Below, one piece after another: positions 8,007 to 15,032 of a stretch of 18,367 bases of DNA; position 1 is the first letter of the stretch, and every line of letters begins with the position of its first letter. This DNA comes from JAABYT01 sp041581935 (GTDB lineage: Bacteria > Pseudomonadota > Gammaproteobacteria > HK1): assembly GCA_041581935.1 (NCBI GenBank), contig JBFICP010000037.1, positions 1-18,367 on the forward strand, given 5' to 3'. Both the position numbers and the translations under genes were made by a program. The notes beneath the pieces were generated by a model that was not told the origin of the DNA, did no database searches, and was given only the letters and a program-made list of their open reading frames with translations.

Positions 8007-8024
8007 ACAGAACCATTGTTCTGT
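8007..8024. repeat. Perfect 7-bp inverted repeat directly upstream of dnaB
   Basis: ACAGAAC (8007-8013), CATT, GTTCTGT (8018-8024). It lies 40 bp before the dnaB ATG and directly abuts one TTATGCAC copy. It contains GAAC-N4-GTTC, the core of the Gram-positive LexA/DinR box, but gammaproteobacterial LexA normally binds CTGT-N8-ACAG, so that reading is weak. In RNA it would be a short hairpin with a 4-nt loop just upstream of the start codon. Confidence 0.4.
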
Positions 8025-8171
8025 TTATGCACCCGCGCCATACGTCGGTTGTATCACCGACTTCGACGCTTCCCCCAACGCCCGATGCGAGCATACACCA
8101 GTGATGCCCGCATCGAAAGCGATCTAAAACACGTCGCGGCGTTTGAGCGAATTATGCACAAGTTATGCACG
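8025..8171 (+). promoter_or_regulatory. Three TTATGCAC octamers upstream of dnaB (DnaA-box-like cluster)
   Basis: TTATGCACC at 8025-8033, TTATGCACA at 8152-8160 and TTATGCACG at 8163-8171, all in the same orientation. The middle copy matches the DnaA-box consensus TTATNCACA at all nine positions. It is spaced 11 bp, one helical turn, from the third copy. They lie in the spacer between rplI and dnaB. An additional CGATGCG/CGCATCG stem (8083-8089, 8109-8115) lies between them. DnaA binding and control of dnaB transcription are inferred only. Confidence 0.45.
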
Positions 8172-8207
8172 ACGGGCGCTTACTCGACAGCGTGCAAAGG
8201 TCGACGC

Positions 8208-8657
8208 TTACTCTTCAGCAACGACGTGCACGGTGATCGAAGCTTCGACATCGGCATACAGATGCACGTGGACCTCGTAATCTCCCACCTGTCTCAACGT
8301 ATCGTTGATCAAGCGCACCTCGTGGCGTGCAACCGGCGTGCCGGCCTCGGTGAGCGCATCGGCGATGTCCTGCGGACCGACCGATCCGAAAAGCTTGCCC
8401 TCCTCGCCGGTCTTGCGCGCCAGCGTCACCTCCACGCCTTCGAGAGCCTGGGCCCTCGCCTGCACCGCCGCCAGCGCTTCGGCTTCCTGCCGCTCGAGCT
8501 CGGCCCGTCGGGCTTCGAATTCGGCCAGGTTTTCTCGCGTCGCGACGACTGCCCGGCCCTGGGGAATCAAGTAGTTGCGGGCATATCCGGGTTTGACTTT
8601 GACGGAATCGCCGAGCTCGCCCAGATTCTGCACCCGTTCCAGCAATATCACCTGCAT
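8208..8657 (-). CDS. rplI: Large-subunit ribosomal protein bL9
   Basis: 149 residues, the usual length for bL9. The N-terminal domain carries the family signature ([20 protein letters not shown], about 13-32). A long charged connecting helix (about 40-75, rich in E, R, A) joins the C-terminal rRNA-binding domain ([16 protein letters not shown]). The ATG at 8657 is chosen because GAGGA lies 7 nt upstream; a GTG two codons earlier (8663) would sit too close to this site. It follows the DUF2232 gene by 65 nt and precedes dnaB on the same strand, the standard gammaproteobacterial order. Confidence 0.97.
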   Translation of the reverse strand: MQVILLERVQNLGELGDSVKVKPGYARNYLIPQGRAVVATRENLAEFEARRAELERQEAEALAAVQARAQALEGVEVTLARKTGEEGKLFGSVGPQDIADALTEAGTPVARHEVRLINDTLRQVGDYEVHVHLYADVEASITVHVVAEE

Positions 8658-8722
8658 GGTCACGTCCTCGATACGCTCAGGCGCGTTCTCGCGCCCGAAT
8701 AATCAGCAAGTTGCCCCACCGC

Positions 8723-9628
8723 TCAAACGCCTGCGCTCCAGCGGCGCCGGAAATCGAACCAGGTGTCCGAGAATCCGGCCAACGCCAGTCCCAGTATGAC
8801 AGCGGGTGGAACAAGCAGAATTCCGAGATAGACCGCCGCCAACCAAGCCACCGACGCGCCCCGCTTTTTCACCATGGCGTGCACCAGCGCGATGCCTTGA
8901 ATGGTGTACATGATGATCGTCAGCACGAGCAGCCCGCGAAACAGGCCACCGGCAAAGTGCCCTGCGAAGAGGGCGAGCAGCGCGAGGCCGACGGCGACAT
9001 AGGCCACGCGCCGGTCCAGGCGCAGCGCGCGAAACTCCTCGCCGAAGCCGCCGGGATTGTCGAGGGTGGCGTGCATCCAGCGTGCCAGCCACAGGATTAG
9101 CATCGCGCCGACCACCGTTGCCGCGGGCAACGACAGCATCAGCACCGACATGCCCTGCATGGCTTCGTCGAGCTGCGCCAGCATCTCCGGCGCCAAATCC
9201 GGATTGGACTCCCGAATCGGTTGCGCCACGAAATGCTCGAGCCTGGCCCGCCACCAGACCACCGGGTCTGCGGTCAGCAAGTGAATTCCGGCGAGCGCTA
9301 TCGCACCCATCGCCCCGGCTGCCGTGAGCGTCGTGCCCTGAGAATGTGTCCGGCGCAGTACCTCGGCCAGAAGCAGCACCGGCAGTCCCGTGAACAGGAT
9401 GAAAATCACCACCGGTTGATAGGTGCTCAGCAAAAGACCCATGGCCAGCGTCGACACCGCGGTGGTCACCGCCAGCACCAAGGCACCGTCGGCAAACCCG
9501 TAACGCAGCGCCGTCAAGCCGACGATGCCGCCGGATACGAAGCTGAACGGGGGCAGCAGCATGGCGACGACCGCCACGCCGATGGCGTGGGTGCGACTGC
9601 GCACGATGAAACGCACCAGTGGTCCCAC
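8723..9628 (-). CDS. DUF2232 multi-pass membrane protein
   Basis: 301 residues, mostly hydrophobic, with about seven or eight likely membrane helices (for example about 15-35, 40-65, 70-90, 100-120, 173-195, 215-250 and 270-290). A charged soluble loop lies around 125-170. The sequence and its place between rpsR and rplI match the DUF2232/YybS-type membrane family found in this exact position in many gammaproteobacteria. Biochemical function is unknown; a transport or envelope role is only a guess. The start is GTG at 9628 with a weak upstream GGGC. It is 27 nt after the rpsR stop and so is almost certainly co-transcribed with the ribosomal genes. Confidence 0.88.
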   Translation of the reverse strand: MGPLVRFIVRSRTHAIGVAVVAMLLPPFSFVSGGIVGLTALRYGFADGALVLAVTTAVSTLAMGLLLSTYQPVVIFILFTGLPVLLLAEVLRRTHSQGTTLTAAGAMGAIALAGIHLLTADPVVWWRARLEHFVAQPIRESNPDLAPEMLAQLDEAMQGMSVLMLSLPAATVVGAMLILWLARWMHATLDNPGGFGEEFRALRLDRRVAYVAVGLALLALFAGHFAGGLFRGLLVLTIIMYTIQGIALVHAMVKKRGASVAWLAAVYLGILLVPPAVILGLALAGFSDTWFDFRRRWSAGV

Positions 9629-9655
9629 GGCTACTGAGCCCTGCGTCGATGAAAA

Positions 9656-9883
9656 TCAACGATGGGAGTCGCTGTAGGGCAGCAGCGCCAGGTAGCGTGC
9701 GCGTTTGATCGCGGTCGACAGCTGACGCTGGTAGCGGGACTTGGTACCCGTGATACGGCTAGGGACAATCTTGCCGGTTTCAGTAATATACGCTTTGAGG
9801 GTGTTGAGATCCTTGTAGTCGATCTCCTTGACGCCCTCAACGGTAAACCGGCAGTAGCGCCGGCGTCGGAAAAAACGTGCCAT
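9656..9883 (-). CDS. rpsR: Small-subunit ribosomal protein bS18
   Basis: 75 residues, the full family length, very basic. It begins [13 protein letters not shown] and contains [19 protein letters not shown] and the [21 protein letters not shown] helix that contacts 16S rRNA and bS6. The ATG at 9883 has AGAGGT 7 nt upstream; the TTG two codons earlier is disfavoured. It is separated from rpsF by 77 nt that contain two inverted repeats and no priB. bS18 dimerises with bS6 on the 30S platform, and the pair is known to repress its own operon in several phyla. Confidence 0.97.
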   Translation of the reverse strand: MARFFRRRRYCRFTVEGVKEIDYKDLNTLKAYITETGKIVPSRITGTKSRYQRQLSTAIKRARYLALLPYSDSHR

Positions 9884-9927
9884 GGTCAATACCTCTGCGG
9901 GTCGCCTGCTCGAGCGAGTGACGTCCC

Positions 9928-9940
9928 GATTGCTGCAATC
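9928..9940. repeat. 13-bp inverted repeat in the rpsF-rpsR spacer
   Basis: GATTGC-T-GCAATC. The one-base centre makes it a poor RNA hairpin but a good candidate for a dimeric protein site or a longer-loop stem. It lies about 45 bp upstream of rpsR. Confidence 0.3.
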
Positions 9941-9945
9941 TGGTG

Positions 9946-9959
9946 ACGACGCGCGTCGT
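9946..9959. repeat. 14-bp perfect palindrome immediately after the rpsF stop
   Basis: ACGACGCGCGTCGT is fully self-complementary and ends 1 bp before the rpsF stop codon on the plus-strand coordinate. It has no T-tract, so it is not a standard terminator. It could mark an mRNA processing or stabilising stem between rpsF and rpsR. Confidence 0.35.
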
Positions 9960-9960
9960 G

Positions 9961-10425
9961 TCAGCCGGCGGTTTCGGACGTTCCGGCGGAATCGGCCTCG
10001 ACTTCCTCGCTAATTTCGGCAACTTCGACCACCGGTTCGTCTATTGGCGGGCGATCTTCGCTATCGGATTGGTCGCGACGTGCTGGACGCTCGTCGTCGC
10101 GATCGTCCTTGGATTTGGCGAGCGGCGACGGTTGGGTCTCGGCCTCACCACGGGCGATGATCAGATCGCGCAACACGGCGTCGTTGAATCGGAACGCACT
10201 TTTGATCTCATCGAGGGTTGCCTGGGCGCACTCGACGTTCATCAGCACGTAATGCGCCTTGTGCACCTTATTGATGGGATAGGCCAGCTGCCTTCGACCC
10301 CAGTCCTCAAGCCGATGGATGCGTCCGCTGGCGCCCTCGATGAGAGTGCGGTAGCGGTCGATCATGGCAGGCACCTGCTCACTCTGGTCCGGATGAACCA
10401 GAAATACGATCTCGTAATGTCGCAT
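9961..10425 (-). CDS. rpsF: Small-subunit ribosomal protein bS6 with long acidic tail
   Basis: 154 residues. The core (1-95) begins [19 protein letters not shown] and includes the conserved [20 protein letters not shown] strand region. Residues from about 100 on form an unusually long, low-complexity tail rich in D, E, R, P and S (for example [19 protein letters not shown]). Many bS6 proteins are 95-135 residues, so the tail is at the long end. The start is fixed by GAGGAG about 5 nt upstream of the ATG at 10425; an upstream extension of the frame is non-homologous. bS6 binds 16S rRNA together with bS18. It is the first gene after a likely promoter and structured leader. Confidence 0.96.
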   Translation of the reverse strand: MRHYEIVFLVHPDQSEQVPAMIDRYRTLIEGASGRIHRLEDWGRRQLAYPINKVHKAHYVLMNVECAQATLDEIKSAFRFNDAVLRDLIIARGEAETQPSPLAKSKDDRDDERPARRDQSDSEDRPPIDEPVVEVAEISEEVEADSAGTSETAG

Positions 10426-10532
10426 GAGTTCTCCTCTCGGATTCGCGGCCCGCTCGAATCGAGCGAGACCGACCAGCCTCCCGCGGTGATTCACGGTGAA
10501 GCAAGGAGGCGACGGGCGGACCCGGCGCAAGG
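10426..10532 (-). promoter_or_regulatory. rpsF leader, candidate S6:S18 autoregulatory RNA
   Basis: About 107 nt separate the predicted transcription start from rpsF. Near the ribosome-binding site two mutually exclusive hairpins can form: arms 10451-10456/10460-10465 (CGCTCG and CGAGCG, 3-nt loop), and arms 10440-10445/10455-10460 (GATTCG and CGAATC, 9-nt loop). The second ends within 2 nt of the Shine-Dalgarno GAGAGGAG (10431-10438). rpsF leaders bound by S6:S18 are known in many bacteria, but the published consensus was not aligned here. Confidence 0.4.
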
Positions 10533-10538
10533 GCCCGG

Positions 10539-10567
10539 ATACTATGCGATGCCCGTAATCTTTGCAA
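10539..10567 (-). promoter_or_regulatory. Predicted sigma-70 promoter of the rpsF operon
   Basis: On the minus strand: -35 TTGCAA (10562-10567), a spacer of exactly 17 bp, and -10 TAGTAT (10539-10544). Both hexamers match consensus at 4/6. It lies just downstream of rlmB and would start transcription near 10532. Confidence 0.5.
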
Positions 10568-10583
10568 CACGCGCGCGGTGCGC

Positions 10584-10620
10584 TCAGCGGTCCGCGCCGG
10601 TGACCTCGCCGGACCGCTGA
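10584..10620 (-). other. 11-bp perfect stem-loop containing the rlmB stop codon
   Basis: TCAGCGGTCCG and CGGACCGCTGA are perfect complements separated by 15 nt; the second arm ends with the TGA stop of rlmB. No U-run follows, so it is not a textbook intrinsic terminator. Being GC-rich and directly upstream of the rpsF promoter, it may partly terminate, pause or protect the rnr-rlmB transcript. Confidence 0.55.
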
Positions 10621-11345
10621 CGGCGCGCTTCGAACAGGCACAGCGCCGCCGCCACCGATACATTGAGGCTCTCGACGCCGGTGCGCATGGGGATGTGGAT
10701 TATCTGATCGCAGAGCTCGCCGGAAAGCCGCCTCAAGCCACGTCCCTCGCCGCCGAGAACCAGTCCCACGGAACCACGCAGATCCGCCTCGGTATAGGCA
10801 ATGCCGGCACCGGCGCGCGCTCCGAAGAGAAAAACCCCCGCATCCCGCATTCGCCGCAGCGCCTGAGCAAGATTGGGCACGGTCACAAGCGGCATTCGCT
10901 CGCCCGCTCCGCTGGCGCTCTTGCGCACAGCCGGCGTGAGCCCCACCGCGCGCCGGGCCGGGATGATAACGGCGTCGGCACCGGCGGCGTCGGCGCTGCG
11001 CAGACAGGCACCGAGATTGTGAGGATCCTGTACACCATCGAGCACCAGCAACAACGTCGCATCGGCGCGCGCGGCTAGCAGCTCATCCAGATCGTTCGTC
11101 GTCGGCGCGCGAGTCGCCCGGTAGCGAGCCGCGATACCCTGGTGCCTTGCGCCTTCCAGCATTCGGTCCAGGGTCGCACGCGAGACGCTGTGCACACTCA
11201 CGCCGTGGCGCGCCGCGAAGGCCTCGGCGCGCGCATGGACAACGTCCTTGCGCCCGTCCTGCAGCCACAGTTCCCGGATGCCGGCCGGGTCGCCTTCCAG
11301 CAACGCGGCGACGGCGTGTTTTCCGTACACGAGTTCCGTCGCCAT
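10584..11345 (-). CDS. rlmB: 23S rRNA (guanosine-2'-O-)-methyltransferase RlmB
   Basis: A 253-residue SPOUT (TrmH-type) methyltransferase that makes Gm2251 in 23S rRNA using S-adenosylmethionine. An N-terminal substrate-binding domain begins [20 protein letters not shown]. The SPOUT domain follows, with [23 protein letters not shown] (motif 1 region), [13 protein letters not shown] (motif 2) and [22 protein letters not shown] (motif 3, the trefoil knot). Length is normal. It lies 54 nt after rnr on the same strand, matching the usual rnr-rlmB pair. The Shine-Dalgarno sequence is weak. Its last 12 codons form a strong hairpin. Confidence 0.96.
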   Translation of the reverse strand: MATELVYGKHAVAALLEGDPAGIRELWLQDGRKDVVHARAEAFAARHGVSVHSVSRATLDRMLEGARHQGIAARYRATRAPTTNDLDELLAARADATLLLVLDGVQDPHNLGACLRSADAAGADAVIIPARRAVGLTPAVRKSASGAGERMPLVTVPNLAQALRRMRDAGVFLFGARAGAGIAYTEADLRGSVGLVLGGEGRGLRRLSGELCDQIIHIPMRTGVESLNVSVAAALCLFEARRQRSGEVTGADR

Positions 11346-11399
11346 CGTCTCAGGTCCGCTCGCGCGCTGCCGGACGAACCGACCCGGAGCGGCGCGGGT

Positions 11400-13631
11400 T
11401 CAACGCCGCCTCGCACGCCGGCCACGCCGCGAAGCGCGTCGAAGGCCGCCGCGCTTGGCGCCATCCACGAGCTCCAGATCGATCTTCCGCTCGTCGAGAT
11501 CCACCCTTTGGACGCGCACTCGCACGCGGTCGGCTAGGCGAAAAATGGCGCGAGTGCGTTCGCCAATGAGGCGATGCCCTGCCGCTTCGTAGTGAAAATA
11601 GTCGCTACCGAGTGCACTCACGTGAACAAGTCCTTCCACGTGAATACCGTCGAGGGTAACGAACAAGCCAAAGGACGTAACGCCCATGATGGTCCCATCG
11701 AACTGCTCACCGATTCTATCGAGCATGAACTCGCACTTCAGCCAGTTGGCCGCGTCACGGGTGGCTTCATCGGCACGCCTCTCGGCCATCGATGTGTGCG
11801 CGCCCAGACTTACCATCGTATCGGCATCGTAGTGAAACGCCTCGCGGGGCTTAGCCTGCAACACATGCTTGATGGCGCGATGCAATAGCAGATCCGGGTA
11901 GCGACGAATCGGCGAGGTGAAGTGGGCATAGCTATCGAGTGCCAGACCGAAATGTCCAATATTGCGCGCACTGTACGCAGCCTGGGCGAGGGATCGCAGG
12001 AGCACCGTCTGAATCAGGTCGCTCTCGGGTCGATCGGCCGTGCGTTTGATAAGCGCTGCAAAATGACGTGCCTCCGGGCGCGCGCCGCCGGCGAGCTTCA
12101 CGCCCACTTCGGAGAGGAACTCGCGCAAATCCGTTACCCGGTCCGGCGCCGGTCGATCGTGGACACGGAAAAGGGCGGGGATGCGATGACGCTCGACGAA
12201 GCGCGCCGCGGCTACGTTGGCGGCGATCATGCACTCTTCGATCAGCTTGTGCGCGTCGTTGCGAACAATTGCCTCGATGGATTCAATCTTCTTTCCCGCG
12301 CCGAACACGAACCGGGACTCGTGGCTTTCGAGATCGATGGCGCCACGTCGGTCACGCGCGAGTTTCAGAGCGCCGTACAGCGCGTAAAGTTCATCCAGAT
12401 GCTCGATGACCCCGGCGAGAGCGCGCCGTGCGCCGTTATCGCGCTCGACTACCGCAGTTGCTACTTCGTCGTAAGTGAGACGTGCCCGAGATCGCATGAC
12501 CGCCTCAAAAAAGCGGGATCGTTTGATCTCACCATCCCGGCCAATGTGCAGCTCGCATACCATGCAAAGGCGATCCTCGTCGGGACGAAGCGAGCACAAA
12601 TCATTCGAGAGCTTCTCCGGCAGCATGGGTATAACGCGCTCGGGGAAGTACACGGACGTGCCGCGCAACCGGGCCTCGGAATCGAGCGATGTGCCGGGCT
12701 TCACATAGGCACCGACGTCGGCGATCGCAACCGTCAACTTCCATCCCGAGGACTTGCGGGCGCAGAAGACGGCATCGTCGAAATCGCGCGCGTCTGCGCC
12801 GTCGATGGTAACCAGCGCCAGATCGCGCAGATCGGTGCGACCGTCCCAGGACTTCGGTTCAACACTCGAGGGCAGGGATTGAGCTTCATCGAGAACGGCT
12901 GAAGGCCATTGAGAGGGCAGCTCGTGGGCGCGGATGGCAATATCAATCTCCATGCCCGGCGCCATGTGATCACCCATCACCTCGACGATGTGTCCGATGG
13001 GCTGACTCCGCTTGGAAGGCTGCTCGACGATCTCGACCACCACGACCTGCCCGTGACTCGCCCCGCCGGTCGCCGAGTCCGGAACCATGATGTCGTGATG
13101 CAGGCGCCGGTTGTCCGGCGTGACGAATCCTACGCCGCTGTCGCGGCGATAACGACCCACCACCTGATGGGTATTCCGTTCGAGCACCTCGACGAGCGCC
13201 CCTTGTCGTCGACCCTGTCGATCGATTTCGGTTACCCGTGCCACCGCGCGATCGCCGTGCATGAGCGCGCGCATCTCGCGGGGCGAGAGAAACAGGTCGT
13301 CTCCGTCCTCATCGGGGATCAGAAATCCGAAACCGTCCCGGTGGGCAACCACGCGACCGCGGACCAAATCCATCTTCCGCACCAGACCATAGTCACCGCG
13401 TCGGTTTCGAATGATCTGACCGTCGCGTTCCATGGCGCGCAGGCGTTTGGTCAAGGCGACGATATCGCCCGCAGACTCGACGCCGAGCGCTGCCGACAGT
13501 TCGCTCGCAGAAACGGGCCGACCTCGTGCCTCCAACGTCTGCAGGACGTACTCGCGACTCGCTATCGGATTGGCATATCGGCGCGCCTCGCGGGCGCGCT
13601 GCGGATCTTTTTGGGCTCTTCGATCAGACAT
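11400..13631 (-). CDS. rnr: Ribonuclease R (3'-5' exoribonuclease)
   Basis: A 743-residue processive exoribonuclease that degrades structured RNA, including mRNA and defective rRNA. Parts in order: an N-terminal helix-turn-helix (about 22-85), two cold-shock/OB domains (about 88-235), and the RNB catalytic domain with TIDGADARDFDDAVF (metal-binding D277, D283, D285, D286). A C-terminal S1 domain follows (GTIMGVTSFGLFVTL...), then a basic Arg-rich tail (RRASRRGRRARRR). The ATG at 13631 has AGAGGT 13 nt upstream, which is long. An in-frame TTG three codons earlier (13640) would fit that site better, so the true start may be 13640. Longer upstream extension reads through the tRNA gene and is rejected. 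Confidence 0.96.
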   Translation of the reverse strand: MSDRRAQKDPQRAREARRYANPIASREYVLQTLEARGRPVSASELSAALGVESAGDIVALTKRLRAMERDGQIIRNRRGDYGLVRKMDLVRGRVVAHRDGFGFLIPDEDGDDLFLSPREMRALMHGDRAVARVTEIDRQGRRQGALVEVLERNTHQVVGRYRRDSGVGFVTPDNRRLHHDIMVPDSATGGASHGQVVVVEIVEQPSKRSQPIGHIVEVMGDHMAPGMEIDIAIRAHELPSQWPSAVLDEAQSLPSSVEPKSWDGRTDLRDLALVTIDGADARDFDDAVFCARKSSGWKLTVAIADVGAYVKPGTSLDSEARLRGTSVYFPERVIPMLPEKLSNDLCSLRPDEDRLCMVCELHIGRDGEIKRSRFFEAVMRSRARLTYDEVATAVVERDNGARRALAGVIEHLDELYALYGALKLARDRRGAIDLESHESRFVFGAGKKIESIEAIVRNDAHKLIEECMIAANVAAARFVERHRIPALFRVHDRPAPDRVTDLREFLSEVGVKLAGGARPEARHFAALIKRTADRPESDLIQTVLLRSLAQAAYSARNIGHFGLALDSYAHFTSPIRRYPDLLLHRAIKHVLQAKPREAFHYDADTMVSLGAHTSMAERRADEATRDAANWLKCEFMLDRIGEQFDGTIMGVTSFGLFVTLDGIHVEGLVHVSALGSDYFHYEAAGHRLIGERTRAIFRLADRVRVRVQRVDLDERKIDLELVDGAKRGGLRRASRRGRRARRR

Positions 13632-13633
13632 CG

Positions 13634-13662
13634 TTGACAATAATACCTCTGCTCGGTACAGT
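13634..13662 (+). promoter_or_regulatory. Predicted sigma-70 promoter of tRNA-Leu
   Basis: TTGACA (13634-13639, 6/6), 17-bp spacer, TACAGT (13657-13662, 4/6), followed by a GC-rich CGCGCCC stretch of the kind found at stringently controlled stable-RNA promoters. It lies about 65 bp before the mature tRNA 5' end. The -35 box starts 3 bp from the rnr start codon on the other strand. Confidence 0.6.
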
Positions 13663-13726
13663 CGCGCCCTTCCCGCCGACCGCCTGTGCGCCGCGCGTTT
13701 CGGTTGCCGACGGCGGTGCCGCCCGT

Positions 13727-13813
13727 GCCGAGGTGGCGAAATTGGTAGACGCGCTGCGTTCAGGGCGCAGTGGGGGTAACCCCGTGGAGGTTCAAGTCCT
13801 CTCCTCGGCACCA
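13727..13813 (+). tRNA. tRNA-Leu (anticodon CAG)
   Basis: 87 nt with CCA encoded. The acceptor stem GCCGAGG pairs with CCTCGGC, then discriminator A and CCA (13811-13813). The D arm includes TTGGTAGACGC. The anticodon stem CTGCG/CGCAG encloses TTCAGGG, giving CAG at 13761-13763, which reads CUG. A long variable arm (TGGGGGTAACCCCGT) is typical of class II leucine tRNAs. The T arm is GGAGGTTCAAGTCCTCT. It diverges from rnr, as in other gammaproteobacteria. Confidence 0.97.
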
Positions 13814-13914
13814 CATTTCACGACTAATCTTCGCACTCCCGCACCGCTAGACTTGACGCCCCGCGCACCAGGGGTCACCCTTTGACTGCCCCATCGACGC
13901 GCACGAACGCTGCC

Positions 13915-14631
13915 ATGCGCATCTTGATCTTTCAGCACATAGCCTGTGAGCACCCCGGAAGCTTTCGGGAGTTCATGCGCGACGACGGCATCATGACGCA
14001 TACGGTCGAGCTCGATGAAGGCGAGCCGATTCCGGCGTTGGATGATTTCGATGCACTCCTGGTCATGGGCGGCCCGATGGACGTGTGGCAAACGGCGGAC
14101 CATCCCTGGCTCGAGGATGAAATCGCCGCCATTGAGGATTGGGTGGCGCGAAGACGGCGACCGTTCATGGGATTCTGTCTCGGCCACCAGCTTCTCGCCG
14201 TGGCGCTCGGCGGTACCGTGGAGCGATCGGATGAGCCTGAAATCGGCGTCATGACCGTCGCGCTCAGCGACGACGGTGAGAAAAGTCCGTTCTTCAGCGG
14301 CATACCGCACGAAATTCCCTGCTTTCAATGGCACGGCGCAGAGGTGACCCGCGTGCCCGAAGACGCGCTGGTGCTGGCCTCATCGCCGGCCTGTCGCATC
14401 AACGCGATGTCCTGGGGGTCGCACGCATTCTCCATTCAGTTTCACGTCGAGATTACGGCGACCACGGTCGCCGAGTGGGGGGCCGTCCCCGAGTACGCAG
14501 ACGCCCTGGAGCGGGCATTCGGCAACGGCGCGCTCGGCCGGCTGGAGAAAGACGCGCGCCATCGGATGGCGAGCCTCAACGCCGTGTCGAGACAGCTTTA
14601 CACGAATTTCATGACGATCGTGCGCGCTTGA
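13915..14631 (+). CDS. Class I glutamine amidotransferase-family protein
   Basis: A 238-residue single-domain protein of the GMP-synthase-like amidotransferase group. It begins MRILIFQHIACEHPGSF, as stand-alone members usually do. The catalytic triad is complete: nucleophile C88 in MGFCLGHQLL, and H177 with E179 in IQFHVEIT. The MGGPMDVW oxyanion-region motif is also present. Such proteins hydrolyse glutamine or gamma-glutamyl compounds; the partner or substrate is unknown, and no synthetase subunit is next to it. An upstream TTG at 13882 with AGGGG 7 nt before it would add 11 residues and is a fair alternative start. It lies close behind tRNA-Leu and converges on the small gene at 14655. Confidence 0.87.
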   Translation: MRILIFQHIACEHPGSFREFMRDDGIMTHTVELDEGEPIPALDDFDALLVMGGPMDVWQTADHPWLEDEIAAIEDWVARRRRPFMGFCLGHQLLAVALGGTVERSDEPEIGVMTVALSDDGEKSPFFSGIPHEIPCFQWHGAEVTRVPEDALVLASSPACRINAMSWGSHAFSIQFHVEITATTVAEWGAVPEYADALERAFGNGALGRLEKDARHRMASLNAVSRQLYTNFMTIVRA

Positions 14632-14654
14632 GTCGCTCAACCCGGTTACGCCTA

Positions 14655-15032
14655 TTAACGCTGCCCGCCGCTATCGAGCAACCATACAATCGCCTTCTCC
14701 TCGTCGTCGAAGAGCTTTGTCGCGAAGCCCTGGTTGCGTACCGTCGTCTCCCAGAACCGATTCTCCCGCACGTGCTCGCGATGGTCGAGAAGTGCCGATC
14801 GGACGCACAGGAAGCGCCGGTCGTAAGACGCGGCGGCGGTGAAGCAGTCTGTGGTGCCCAGACGAGGACCCGACACGCGCCGGCAGTCATGGAGAATTCG
14901 CCGGCAATCATGCTTCTCAATCGCCTCGACAAGGGCAGCCGCTACCTCCATCTCACTCTTCAGATCTTCCTCTCCTTCATATATCACACGGAGAAACCCG
15001 TCACCTTTCTGAATCGATACAGTTACAGGCAC
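14655..15032 (-). CDS. Small SpoIIAA-like (STAS-type) domain protein, function unknown
   Basis: 125 residues, no signal peptide or membrane segment. The pattern (alternating strands and helices, the central CRRILHDCRRV strand, and a closing FDDEEKAIVWLL) resembles the SpoIIAA-like/STAS family of small cytosolic proteins. I cannot name a function. The GTG start at 15032 is well supported by GGAGAG 7 nt upstream, and the frame has normal GC-rich codon use. It converges on the amidotransferase gene with a 23-bp gap and diverges from the aminotransferase gene. Family placement is by eye and moderately sure. Confidence 0.65.
   Translation of the reverse strand: MPVTVSIQKGDGFLRVIYEGEEDLKSEMEVAAALVEAIEKHDCRRILHDCRRVSGPRLGTTDCFTAAASYDRRFLCVRSALLDHREHVRENRFWETTVRNQGFATKLFDDEEKAIVWLLDSGGQR

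Noticed and set aside
8177..8213. Direct repeat CGCTTACTC (8177-8185 and 8205-8213) at the end of rplI
   Set aside because: Nine bases at one stop codon; more likely a small local duplication than a functional element.
10426..10641. Upstream extension of the rpsF frame
   Set aside because: It runs back into rlmB, has no homology to bS6, and the ATG at 10425 has a strong GAGGAG site.
11922..12902. 326-codon plus-strand open frame inside rnr
   Set aside because: Antisense to the catalytic region of RNase R; composition follows the codon pattern of rnr and no motif is seen.
13727..13813. tRNA-Leu as an attachment site of an integrative element
   Set aside because: No integrase and no second copy of the tRNA 3' end was seen within the window, so only the cassette position is suggestive.
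13855..13880. GACGCCCC/GGGGTC stem after tRNA-Leu as a terminator
   Set aside because: The stem has unpaired bases and only a TTT several bases later; too weak to call.
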